Under the pieces are notes generated by a model. That model was given only the letters and a program-made list of their open reading frames with translations, was not told where the DNA came from and did not search any database. Of a DNA stretch of 37,971 nucleotides, positions 25,028 through 33,648 are shown in pieces. Source of the stretch: an uncultured Thermomicrobiales bacterium. Lineage in GTDB: Bacteria > Chloroflexota > Chloroflexia > Thermomicrobiales > UBA6265. The stretch is from contig CADCWL010000050.1 in the NCBI GenBank assembly GCA_902806405.1, forward strand, positions 1 through 37,971, given 5' to 3'. The position numbers and the translations under genes were made by a program. Within the stretch, counting starts at the first letter, position 1; every line of letters begins with the position of its first letter.

Positions 25028-26902
25028 CTACGGCGTGGCGATACCTACTGCGGCCCGCTCGGCGGCCGCGGCCGCTTGATCGATTCGGCGGCGCTCGCGC
25101 TCGCGGTCGAGGGCGGAGCGGGGGCCGCGGGTTGCGTCGCGGATGCGGTCGAGGGGAACCTTGGGGGTGCGGTCGGCATAGAGGAGGCCGTTCGCCTCCT
25201 GGTAGGTGTCCGCGAACTGGGTGTAGCAGAAGCCGGCGAGCAGGGCGAGGCCGCGGACCGCTTCCAGGAGCGCGGCGTACCGAGCGGCGTACTCGTCCGG
25301 CGTCTCGGCCCGGTCGTACCCCCACGTCCCGTCCTGCCCGGGCCGACGCGCCGAGGGCGCGAAGGCGATGCCGCCGAACTCGGTCAGCATCAGGGGCTGG
25401 CCGGCGTGGGGGTGTCCGTCGAGGGTGAGCAGCCGGCCGCCGGGCCGCTCCCGACGGAAGAGGTGGGGGATGTTGTCGACGGCGCCGTAGCGAGCGATCA
25501 GCTTGGCGGGGTCCTCGTCGTAGTCGTGGATGCCGACGATGTCGGTCGCCACGCTCTCCCAGCCGTCGTTGCCGATCACGGGACGGGAGGGGTCGATCGT
25601 CTTGGTCAGGTGGTAGAGCGCCTGGACGTAGTCGCGCTGGGCCGGGTTGTTGGGAAGGTCGGGGACGCCCCATGACTCGTTGAAGGGGACCCAGGTCACG
25701 ATGCAGGGATGGCTGGCGTCGCGTGCCAGCGCCTCCTTCCACTCCCGGGTCAGCCGGTCGACGCTCCGTTTGGTGAAGCGGTAGGCGCTCGGCATCTCCT
25801 CCCAGACCAGGAGGCCGAGACGGTCCGCCCAGTAGAGATAGCGCGGGTCCTCCAGCTTCTGGTGCTTGCGGACCCCGTTGAAGCCCATCGCCTTGGCCAA
25901 CTCGACATCGCGGCGGAGCGCGTCGGGGGTCGGCGCGGTCAAGCCCGACTCGGGCCAGTAGCCCTGGTCGAGCACCATCCGCAGCCGGTACGGCTGCCCG
26001 TTGAGGACGAAGCGGTCGCCTTGGATGCCGGCGGAGCGGAGCGCGGTATAGCTCTCGACCTCGTCAACAATCTTGCCGCCCGGCCCTTCGAGGCGGAGGC
26101 TGGCGCGGATCAGGGTGGGAGAGCCGGGGCTCCAGAGGAGCTCGTTGCGAAAGTCGTCGATGCCGGGGTCGGAGAGGGCGATCCGGCGGTGAACCTCGCC
26201 TGCGACGATGGCGTAGGAGTCGTCGGCCAGAAGCTGGGCAGCCTCCCCCTCGCCGACGCTCAGGCGGACAGTGAGGCGGAGGTCATCCCGCCGGGCACCG
26301 GCGACGAGGACCTCAAGGCCGATTTCCCAGCTCTCGAGGCTGGAGCCCCAGGAGAGGGCCTCGATCCGGGTGGGGGGGACGCGCTCCAGCCAGACGGTCT
26401 GCCAGATACCGGTGGTGCGCGGGTACCAGATCGAGTGGGGCCGGAGCTGCCAGTCCTGCTTGCCGCGGGGTTTCGTCAGGTCCGCCGGGTCGTCGAAGGC
26501 GCGGACGACGATCTCGTGCGGGCCGGGACCGGCGAAATGATCGGTGACGTCGAGGGCGAATGGCGTGTAGCCCCCCTCGTGGCCGCCGGCGAAGCGTCCC
26601 CCGACCCAGACGGTGGCGGCGTCGTCGACGGCGCCGAAGTGGAGGACGAGGCGCTCCCCTGCGGCCAGCGCCGGGGCGTCGAAGGCGCGGCGGTACCAGC
26701 AGGCGCAGAAGAAGCCGGTCTCGCCGACTCCGCTGGCCGGCGTCTCCGGGGCGAAGGGGACGGTGATCCGGCGGTCCCAGCCGACCTGGTCGGGGTGGGT
26801 CCAAACCGCCTCGGCATCGAGGGCGAAGTCCCATGGGCCGTCGAGGCTCCACCACTCGGCGCGGCGGAGGAGGGGACGGGGGTAATCGTCGACTCGGGTC
26901 AC
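25028..26902 (-). CDS. Glycoside hydrolase family 2 enzyme (beta-glucuronidase/galactosidase type)
   Basis: 624 aa from the GTG at 26902 (gagg 8 bases upstream). The N-terminal sugar-binding jelly roll spans residues 1-165 (SLDGPWDFALD, CWYRRAF, VWVGGRFAGGHEGGYTPF), an immunoglobulin-like domain follows to about 270, and the barrel starts at LNGQPYRLRMVLDQGYWPES. The acid/base is Glu409 in PFNESWG and the nucleophile Glu508 in LTEFGG, 99 residues apart as expected. KAMGFNGVRKHQK is the conserved barrel strand. No signal peptide is present, so it acts in the cytoplasm on imported beta-linked sugar. The exact substrate (glucuronide, galactoside, arabinoside) is not decided by visible residues. 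The GH1-like fusion starts 224 bp downstream. Confidence 0.93.
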   Translation of the reverse strand: MTRVDDYPRPLLRRAEWWSLDGPWDFALDAEAVWTHPDQVGWDRRITVPFAPETPASGVGETGFFCACWYRRAFDAPALAAGERLVLHFGAVDDAATVWVGGRFAGGHEGGYTPFALDVTDHFAGPGPHEIVVRAFDDPADLTKPRGKQDWQLRPHSIWYPRTTGIWQTVWLERVPPTRIEALSWGSSLESWEIGLEVLVAGARRDDLRLTVRLSVGEGEAAQLLADDSYAIVAGEVHRRIALSDPGIDDFRNELLWSPGSPTLIRASLRLEGPGGKIVDEVESYTALRSAGIQGDRFVLNGQPYRLRMVLDQGYWPESGLTAPTPDALRRDVELAKAMGFNGVRKHQKLEDPRYLYWADRLGLLVWEEMPSAYRFTKRSVDRLTREWKEALARDASHPCIVTWVPFNESWGVPDLPNNPAQRDYVQALYHLTKTIDPSRPVIGNDGWESVATDIVGIHDYDEDPAKLIARYGAVDNIPHLFRRERPGGRLLTLDGHPHAGQPLMLTEFGGIAFAPSARRPGQDGTWGYDRAETPDEYAARYAALLEAVRGLALLAGFCYTQFADTYQEANGLLYADRTPKVPLDRIRDATRGPRSALDRERERRRIDQAAAAAERAAVGIATP

Positions 26903-27927
26903 GGGTGGTCCTCTACCATTGGGGAATCCCGGGCCAGGGCATCGAGGAGCGTCAGAAACGCGTCCGGCCCGCGGATGACAACGTTCCAGCATGAACCGGC
27001 GCGGCGGAGTGGTCGGTCTCCTATCGCGAGGAACGGGGCAGCACCCGCCACTGCCAACCGCAGGGCGAGATCCTCCGCCGGATGGGAGGCGATACCACGA
27101 GCCGAAGCACCCCGAACGACCCGGGGCGATCAAGCCCCGAGGACGTCGATGGCCTGTCTCGAACGGCCCGTACCGTAGCGGCCACAAAAGTACGGCGTCC
27201 GGCACATCTTTGCCAGCGCAGCGAGCGTTTTTTCGGTCGGAACGAGACCCACCGCGCCGTTGAATCAGCGATCGATCTACGACGTCGGTGATCTGACCCT
27301 GGGGATACGCGGGGTGATCGCGCCGGCATCAAACACCTGCAGGGTCGTGCGTGCGGAGCGCCCTTCCCCGTTTCCCGGGGCGGCTCCTGACGCCTCTCAT
27401 CGATCGGTTGGGCGATCTCCCGCTCGATCGCCCGCGGCGGAACGTCTCCGAACGGCTCCGGCTTTGCGGCGACGATTGAGAGGGCCTCGCGACGCCATGC
27501 CTCCGCGCCGCGATGCTCCGGCCTCGGCCTGGCGACGGCCCGATACCCTTCGCGCTCGTTCCCTCGGGAGCTCCTTCCGCGGCCTCGGTTCGTTCGAGCG
27601 CGGCGAACCCGTCGACGCGCCCAGCCCCGAGCCGGTCGATCCCTTCGAGAGCCTCGATCGGTACGACGACTGCCGCGGCGCCTCCGTCGGGTACCACGGT
27701 CATCCAGGTTTCCCGTTCGGCCACCCGACCAATCAGGGGGCGAATCACCGTCCCGCCTCCGAGGTCGGGACCGTCTCTCTCCCCGGTCTGCGCCCGCGCA
27801 CCAACCGGTCTCCCATGGTAGCGTCGCGCCCGCGGGTGATACCGGGGATGGTCGCAACCGGGAGATCCGTCCAGCGGTATCGCGAGGGCGCGCAGGCAGC
27901 GCGCGGATTCGGAAAGGGGAGCGGCCG
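26903..27927. other. 1-kb region with an unnamed gene remnant
   Basis: No intact gene. On the minus strand two frames hold protein-like stretches: about 27580-27770 (GGGTVIRPLIGRVAERETW and AAAVVVPIEALEGIDRLGAG) and about 27380-27500 (REALSIVAAKPEPFGDVPPR). They could be one frameshifted gene; I do not recognise it. A T-run after a GC-rich stretch (ttttttcgg near 27229-27237) might be a plus-strand terminator but lacks a clear stem. Confidence 0.35.
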
Positions 27928-28169
27928 ATGGAAACCGACGCGTTTTACCTTGACGGCGACGACCCGGATGCGGTCGAGCGGACGATGAACGCCAAGACCG
28001 CCGAGATCCAGGGCAAGGGGGGGAGGTCAGCAACGTCGCCTTCAACGTCCCGCACCCGACCGACGCAATGCGGGCCGAGGTCCAATTCGACTACCGGCTG
28101 CCGGCCGACGTGATCGGGGCCGAGGTCGAGTTCGACCCCGACTCGGTCGAGGACCGGGTCGAGCGGTAG
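27928..28169 (+). pseudogene. Small conserved-looking gene with a G-run frameshift
   Basis: The frame from ATG 27928 (ggggag 6-8 bases upstream) reads METDAFYLDGDDPDAVER and TMNAKTAEIQGKG, then loses sense at a run of seven G (28017-28023). With one more G it continues EVSNVAFNVPHPTDAMRAEV, QFDYRLPADVIGAEVEFDPD and SVEDRVER to a TAG at 28167-28169, about 80 aa in all. The restored protein is acidic with no membrane segment; family unknown. Because the break is in a homopolymer it may be a sequencing error rather than true loss. Confidence 0.6.
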
Positions 28170-28231
28170 GGCGGCTAGGCGGCGCCCGTGGCGCCGCACC
28201 CGCCCCATGCGGGAAACGAGGAGGCGGCGGT

Positions 28232-28621
28232 ATGCCCTTCCCGGATTGGCTGGCGCGGCTCAACCGGCGCGTGATCAACCCCGTGCTCGGGCGACTCGCC
28301 GATCGCCTGCCACCACTCGCCGTCGTCGTGCACCGGGGGCGGACCTCCGACCGAGCATACCGGACCCCGGTGCTGGCATTCCGGGATGGCGACGGCTTCG
28401 TGATCGCGCTCACCTACGGCCCGGACCGGGATTGGGTGAAGAACGTCCGCGCCGCGGACGGCTGCACCCTGATCCGGGCCGGCCGGAAACTCCTTCTCCA
28501 TCGACCGCAGATCGTCGGCGAGGCGGAGGGCGTGCCCCCCATGCCGGGCTGGATTCGGCCGGCGGTGCGACGGCTCGGCGTAAAGGCATTCCTCCGGCTC
28601 CAGGGTGGCCCCGTCGCTTAA
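28232..28621 (+). CDS. DDN-family deazaflavin (F420)-dependent nitroreductase-like protein
   Basis: 129 aa, the normal size of the single-barrel DDN family, which in actinobacteria and Chloroflexota uses cofactor F420 to reduce quinones or nitro compounds. Family features are the N-terminal helix (WLARLNRRVINPVLGRLA), a TSDRAYRTPVLAF strand pair where members have GRkTG..r.tPv, the VIALTYGPDRDWVKNVRAA motif, and an LLHRPQIVGEAEG strand. The start ATG has gaggaggc upstream. It follows the small frameshifted gene by 62 bp and may share its transcript. Cofactor use is a family inference; no F420 synthesis gene is here. Confidence 0.88.
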   Translation: MPFPDWLARLNRRVINPVLGRLADRLPPLAVVVHRGRTSDRAYRTPVLAFRDGDGFVIALTYGPDRDWVKNVRAADGCTLIRAGRKLLLHRPQIVGEAEGVPPMPGWIRPAVRRLGVKAFLRLQGGPVA

Positions 28622-28801
28622 TCGGACCGCGGCCGACCCCGGCTCACGCATCCAGCTAGAAGGACGACCGGCGACGCGGGGTCGGCGGGGATGGAACGCT
28701 GTGGTCCACCGCGTTACGGTCCCGGCAATGCCACCACCGGCGCCGTCGTCGTCGGTGACCCCGAGATCTTCCCCGAACGAGCCCACGAAGCCGGAGCCGG
28801 C

Positions 28802-29260
28802 TCACGCCGTGCCCGGTGGACCGTTCGTTGGCTCGGGCGGGGCGGCCCCGGCGCTCGTCCCGCCCGCCGTGCCGCGCTCCAGACCCTCAGCGACCCAGCA
28901 ACACCCGTCGGCAACCTCGCGCTCGTGTCCGATCCCGCGGCGGACGGTGGCGTAACTGGCGAGGCGGGGCGAGGCGACGCAGCGGACGTCATCGCCCCAC
29001 TCGCGCTCCATCCCGTCCAACTTCGGCTCGTAGAGGGCCAGTCGCTCCCGGTGCCCCCGCTCCTGCTCCCGGAAGAAGGCCGCCGCCGTGACCGGTTCGG
29101 CTATCCAGACGGAGTAGGCCCGCAGCATCAGCTCGTCCCGCGTCGAGTGGGGTCGAATCGGTGCCGTTGCCCACCGCTTGAGGACCTCCTGCCCCGGCTC
29201 GGTGATCGAGTACACCCTCTCGGCGGGGCGGCCCCGCTGCTCGATCACCTCGGAGAGAAC
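28802..29260 (-). pseudogene. PadR-family regulator lacking its DNA-binding half
   Basis: The frame from 29260 down starts inside the protein: VLSEVIEQRGRPAERVYSIT is the wing and last strand of a PadR winged helix, followed by the C-terminal helical (Vir_act_alpha_C) domain: LMLRAYSVWIAEPVTAAAFF, ERLALYEPKLDGMEREW, then SYATVRRGIGHEREVADGC. About 50-55 residues with the recognition helices are missing. The break point coincides with the IS end at 29262-29264, where a TAA is formed. A GTG at 29248 might still initiate a 148-aa fragment, but it could not bind DNA in the usual way. Confidence 0.82.
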
Positions 29261-29263
29261 TTA

Positions 29264-30119
29264 GAGCGCCTATCAAAACCGCTCATGGGAGGGCAGTCCA
29301 GCAGATGAGCGCGCAGCCGAGGGGGAGGAACGCCCGGTGGATGTCGGCGCGGCGCTCGTAGCGCACCGTCAGGCGCCGGAAGCGGTTGAGCCACGCCAGG
29401 GTGCGCTCGACCACCCAGCGGTGACGACCGGGCCGCGCGCTGCTGTCGATGCCCTTGCGGGCGATGCGGACCCGGATGTGGCGGCGACGCAGCGCGGCGC
29501 GGCAGCGGGGGATGTCGTAGGCCTTGTCGGCGTGCGGCTTGCTCGGGCGTTTGCGCCGCCGCCCGTTGGGCTGCTTGGTCGGGGGGATCGCATCGAGCAG
29601 CTCCTCGAAGACGACCGACTCGTGGCGGTTGGCGCCGGTCGGGAGCGCGGCGAGCGGGATGCCGGCGCGGTCGACCACCAGGCGGCGCTTCGCGCCCGGT
29701 TTCCCCCGGTCCGTCGGGCTGGGGCCGGTGCATGCGCCCCCCTTTTGGCCGGCACGCTGGCCGCGTCCAGCGAGGCCCGGCTCCAGTCGAGGCGACCCGC
29801 TCCGCCCAGGCGGTCCAGCAGCTCCCGGTGGACGCGGTCCCCCACCCCGGCCGCCTGCCGGTCGCGCAGGCGGCGCCAGCAGGTCATCCCCGACCCGCAC
29901 CCCAGCCCCCGGGGCAGCATCTCCCGGGGGATGCCGGACTCGAGCACGACGACGATCCCGGTCAGCGCGGCGCGATCCGGCACGCGCGGTCGGCCGCCCT
30001 TGGGCTTCGGCGGCTCGGGTGGCAGCAGCGGGGCGACGACGGCCCACAGGTCGTCGCTCACGAGCGGGGTGGCCATGCCTCCGGTGTGCCACGCACCTCC
30101 CCGGTTTTGATAGGCGCTC
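29264..30119 (-). mobile_element. IS5-family insertion sequence (IS427-like), 856 bp
   Basis: Perfect 18-bp terminal inverted repeats: gagcgcctatcaaaaccg at 29264-29281 and its complement at 30102-30119. Both ends are flanked by TA (29262-29263 and 30120-30121), the target duplication expected for the IS427 group. The element holds one transposase split over two overlapping frames. It sits between the GH78 gene and the headless PadR gene; the first base inside the element completes the GH78 stop codon (TAG, 30121-30119). Confidence 0.9.
29283..30076 (-). CDS. IS5-family transposase, two frames joined by -1 frameshift
   Basis: The first frame starts at ATG 30076 (ATPLVSDDLWAVVAPLLPPE, the DUF4096-type N-terminus) and holds the first catalytic Asp in ASLDAASVPA. 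The second frame, ending at 29283, starts around TGPSPTDRGKPGAKRRLVVD and carries the second Asp in ADKAYD and the Glu in VVERTLAWLNRFRRL, completing the DDE set. The frames meet at aaaagggggg (29737-29746 on the complementary strand), a slippery run where a -1 shift yields the full protein of about 264 aa, as is common in this group. No other damage is seen, so the element may be active. Confidence 0.85.
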
Positions 30120-32884
30120 TAAAGTCTTGAACCCCGGACGGCGGTGGCGCCGCGTTCCGTGCCCGATGGCTCGGTCACCGAGCGGAACCGATAGGCCCCC
30201 GACCCGACCGCGAAGACCGCGCACCCTTCCTCCTCGCGCAGGAACCGCACCCCCTCCGCCTCCCCCGCCGGCCGGTCGCTCTCGGTGACGGTGTCCGGGT
30301 TGGCGGTCGCGAGGAAGACGGTCGCGGTGCTGTTGGCGGGGATCGTCACGTCCACGCGGAAGGCGCCGTCCGCGATCTCCCAGGCGACGGCAATCGGGCC
30401 ACGGATCGACCGGTAGGTGGCTCGGGCGTGGGTGAGACCGCCGCCAGGGCGGGGGCGGACGAGGACGTGCTCGTAGCCGGGGCGGTCGGGGTCGACCGCA
30501 ATCCCGGCGACCATTTGGTAAAGCAAGGCGCCGACGGAGCCGAGGGAGTAGTGGTTGAAGGAGTTCATCCCAGGGTCCTGGAAGCCACGCTCGGGGGTCC
30601 AGCCGTCCCATCGCTCCCAGATCGTCGTCGCGCCGTGGCGGATCATGTGGCCCCAGGAGGGGAGGGTCTCCTGGAGGAGGATGCGGTAGGCGACGTCCGG
30701 GTAGCCCGCCTCGGTTAGGACCGGGAGGAGGGAGGCGACGCCGGCGAATCCGGTCGAGAGGTGGCCGTCGCAGCGCTCGATATCGGCGACGAGGCGGCGC
30801 CCGGCGGCTTGGCGGAGGCCGGTGGGGAGGAGGTCCATCGCCAGTGCCAGGACGTAGCCGGTCTGGGTCTCGCCGGCGACGCGACCGTCCGGGGCGACGT
30901 AGGCAACGTTGAAGGCGCGCCGGATCTCGCCGAAGAGGGCGTCGAACCGATCCGCGTCCTCGCCGCGCCCGATTGCTCGTCCCATCTGCGCTAGGAGGCG
31001 GGCGCTGTGCGCCCAATAGGCGGTGCCGAGCAACTCTTTCGGCGTCTCGGCGTCGTGCGCGAGCCAGTCGCCGAAGTCGTTGCCGCGGCGGTGGCGCCAG
31101 AGGTGGTCGGGGTTCGCCTCCCCGATGTAGGCGAGCCAGCCGGCCATGGCGTCGTAGTGGTGCTCGATCAGGCGGGTATCGCCGTAGGCCCGGTAGAGGG
31201 TCCAGGGGAGGACGACGCCGCCGTCGCCCCAGGCCGGGGCTCCGTCGGCCTCGTCGATCAGGCGGGGGGCGACGTCGGGGAAGGCCCCCGCAGCGGAGCG
31301 TGCGTCGGCGATGTCCCCCAGCCACTTGGTGAAGAAGGCGGCGACGTCGCGGTTGAGGCAAGCGGTGGGAGCGAAGACTTGGGCGTCGGCGAGCCAGCCG
31401 AGGCGCTCGTCGCGCTGGGGGCAGTCGGTCGGGATCGAGAGGAAGTTGCCGCGCTGGCCCCAAAGGATGTTGCGCTGGAGCCGGTTGACGAGGTCGTTCG
31501 AGCATACGAAGGTGCCGGCCTCTGGGGTGTTCGACTCGACGACGCGACCCGTGATCGCCTCCGGGAGGAGCTCGCCTGGGTACCCGGTCACCTCCACGTA
31601 ACGGAAGCCGTGGAAGGTGAAGCGCGGCTCGTAGGTCTCGGTCCCCTCCCCGCGCAGGACGTAGGCGTCGGTCTGGTGGGCGCTCCGCAGGTTCTCCGTG
31701 TAGAGCGATCCGTCGGGATTGAGCATCTCGCCGAAGCGGAGGCGGACCGTCGTCCCGGCCGGGCCCGCGACCCGCAGGCGGACCCAACCGACCATGTTCT
31801 GGCCGATGTCGACGATCTGGGTGTCGGGGTCCACCCGGGAGGTCCCCGTCGGCGTGAGGTCCTCGACGACCCGGACCGGCTCGGCCCGGTCGGCGACGAG
31901 GCGGACGCCGTCGCGCGCGTCGACGCGGACCGGTGCCCATCCTCGGTCATCGAAGCCGGGGGCATCCCAGCCGGGCAGATCCAGGCGGGCGTCGTACGTC
32001 TCCCCCATCAGGAGATCGGAGGCGAGGATCGGTCCGGTCCTCGCCCACCAGGCGCCGTCGCTCACGATTGTGGTGGTCGTGTCGTCCTCGTGGTCGATGG
32101 CGAGCCGGAGGAGCAGGCGCGGGCTTGACCCGTAGTGCCTGGTCTGACCGAACCAGCCGACGTGGCCGGCGTACCAGCCGGTGCCGAGGATTGCGCCGAG
32201 GGTGTTCTCCCCCGACCGGAGGAGGGGCGCCACATCGTAGGTCTGGTACTGAACGCGCTGGGCGTAGTCGGTCCAGCCGGGGGCGAGGACGGCATCGCCG
32301 ACGCGCTCGCCGTTGAGGCGCAGCTCGTAGAGCCCGCGCGCCGTGGCGTAAAGGCGCGCCCGTCGGACCGGGCCAGCGAGGGTGAATCCGCGGCGGAGGA
32401 AGGGGCTCGGCGGGAGATCCAGCTCGGCGAGGGGCCGTTTGGCGCCGGGTTTCGTCCGATCGCCGGCGGGGCGCCCGGCAACTTCGGCGCCCACGTCGAG
32501 GCCGATCCACGTCGCCCGCCAGTCGTCCGGCCGAAGCAGGCCCATCTCCCACCAGGCGGGGTCGCTGGGAAAGGAGGCCAGGCCGTCCCGGTTCCAAACC
32601 TGGACGGTCCACCAACAGCGCTGGCCGGAGGCGGGCTCGGCGCCTTCGTAGACAACGTGGGTGGACCTGCTGGACTCAACCCTGCCGCTGTCCCAGAGGT
32701 CGCCCTCCCCGGTCAAGAGCCGGTCGAGGTCGCTGGCGACGAGGAGGCGGTAGGCGATCTGGCGCTCCCCACGGCGGTCCGATGCCAGCGCCCATGCGAG
32801 GCGCGGCCGGACGACGTCGATCCCGAGCGGGTTGACGAGGTACTCGCAGCGGAGGCGGGTCGCCCGCAGGTCGGTGCCGGTCAC
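30119..32884 (-). CDS. Glycoside hydrolase family 78 alpha-L-rhamnosidase
   Basis: 921 aa from the GTG at 32884 (ggagga about 9 bases upstream). Domain order follows bacterial GH78: N-terminal beta-sandwich (TRLRCEYLVNPLGIDVVRPR), second sandwich (RLYATARGLYELRLNGERVG), the Bac_rhamnosid sandwich around 360-470, the (alpha/alpha)6 catalytic barrel, and a C-terminal beta domain. The catalytic motif DCPQRDERLGWLAD gives Asp492 and Glu493, and the general base/acid Glu757 lies in TTIWERWDGW. It releases terminal L-rhamnose from glycans or glycosides. No signal peptide, so it acts on imported substrate. Its stop codon is formed at the IS junction; without the IS the next codon there would also be a stop (TAA). 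Confidence 0.94.
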   Translation of the reverse strand: MTGTDLRATRLRCEYLVNPLGIDVVRPRLAWALASDRRGERQIAYRLLVASDLDRLLTGEGDLWDSGRVESSRSTHVVYEGAEPASGQRCWWTVQVWNRDGLASFPSDPAWWEMGLLRPDDWRATWIGLDVGAEVAGRPAGDRTKPGAKRPLAELDLPPSPFLRRGFTLAGPVRRARLYATARGLYELRLNGERVGDAVLAPGWTDYAQRVQYQTYDVAPLLRSGENTLGAILGTGWYAGHVGWFGQTRHYGSSPRLLLRLAIDHEDDTTTTIVSDGAWWARTGPILASDLLMGETYDARLDLPGWDAPGFDDRGWAPVRVDARDGVRLVADRAEPVRVVEDLTPTGTSRVDPDTQIVDIGQNMVGWVRLRVAGPAGTTVRLRFGEMLNPDGSLYTENLRSAHQTDAYVLRGEGTETYEPRFTFHGFRYVEVTGYPGELLPEAITGRVVESNTPEAGTFVCSNDLVNRLQRNILWGQRGNFLSIPTDCPQRDERLGWLADAQVFAPTACLNRDVAAFFTKWLGDIADARSAAGAFPDVAPRLIDEADGAPAWGDGGVVLPWTLYRAYGDTRLIEHHYDAMAGWLAYIGEANPDHLWRHRRGNDFGDWLAHDAETPKELLGTAYWAHSARLLAQMGRAIGRGEDADRFDALFGEIRRAFNVAYVAPDGRVAGETQTGYVLALAMDLLPTGLRQAAGRRLVADIERCDGHLSTGFAGVASLLPVLTEAGYPDVAYRILLQETLPSWGHMIRHGATTIWERWDGWTPERGFQDPGMNSFNHYSLGSVGALLYQMVAGIAVDPDRPGYEHVLVRPRPGGGLTHARATYRSIRGPIAVAWEIADGAFRVDVTIPANSTATVFLATANPDTVTESDRPAGEAEGVRFLREEEGCAVFAVGSGAYRFRSVTEPSGTERGATAVRGSRL

Positions 32885-33061
32885 GCCGCTGCTTCCTCCC
32901 CCGGTGCCGCCGGGTCCGGACCGTGGCACTCCGGCTGGGCAACCGATCGCGGAGACCGCCGGCCCATAGCGGGACGGGCCGCGAACCGCCCCGCCGGCGG
33001 CGGCGTCGCCGGCGGGTATCGCCCGGCGCGCCCGAACGGGTTCGGCGGGTGCTCGATCGGC

Positions 33062-33547
33062 TTAGGGACGGTGGTGACGTCGCGCATACGCCTCCACGGC
33101 CGCGACCTGGCCGGCGGTCTCGACCGACCCCGGTCGCACGTCCCGAATCCGCTCGACGGCCGCCTCGGCGCTGCGCCCTCGGTGGACGAGGTAGCAGGCG
33201 AGCAGCGTCCCTGTCCGGCCTAACCCCGCTCCGCAGTGAACGGCCACCCGCCTCCCGGCCGCGGTAGCCTGGACGATGGCCGCCACGCCCTCCTCCAGTT
33301 GCCCGAGCGTGGGGGCCGAGAAGTCTCTGACGGGGAGGCGCATCTCGCCGAGGCCGTAACGGGCCAAGCGCGACGGGTCGTGTCCCCGCTCGTGGAGGTT
33401 GACGAGGAGGACGATGCCCAGCCGGGCCAAGGCGGCCAGTTCGGACACCCGCCTGGGGTAGCGGCACGCCAGAACCCGCTCCCCCTCCACCCAGTCGCCC
33501 GGGTCGCCCACGATGCCGATGCTCCGCAGGAGCGTTTTCGTTCTCAT
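33062..33547 (-). CDS. Dual-specificity/tyrosine protein phosphatase
   Basis: 161 aa. The P-loop HCGAGLGRTG gives the nucleophile Cys105 and the phosphate-binding Arg111; the general acid is probably Asp75 in LPVRDFSAPT. The fold start (GDWVEGERVLACRYPRRVSE) is that of small dual-specificity phosphatases that remove phosphate from Tyr/Ser/Thr or from small molecules such as nucleotides, sugars or lipids. It lies between the permease genes and the rhamnosidase, on the same strand with gaps of 101 and 177 bp, so it may belong to the sugar operon; a sugar-phosphate or regulatory target is speculation. Confidence 0.88.
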   Translation of the reverse strand: MRTKTLLRSIGIVGDPGDWVEGERVLACRYPRRVSELAALARLGIVLLVNLHERGHDPSRLARYGLGEMRLPVRDFSAPTLGQLEEGVAAIVQATAAGRRVAVHCGAGLGRTGTLLACYLVHRGRSAEAAVERIRDVRPGSVETAGQVAAVEAYARRHHRP

Positions 33548-33648
33548 CCGACGGACCCTTCGATCGTCCCTCCGGCCACCGGTTCCGTGGGGCCGGCTCT
33601 CATCGGCAGCGGATCGTGCTCCGCCCGCTCCGCTGTCGCGGCGTGCGC

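Noticed and set aside
22366-25428. A 1020-residue plus-strand open frame
   Set aside because: It runs across the antisense of the GH1-RmlD gene and shows no protein-like composition.
27211-27240. Rho-independent terminator
   Set aside because: A T-run is present, but no stable stem precedes it.
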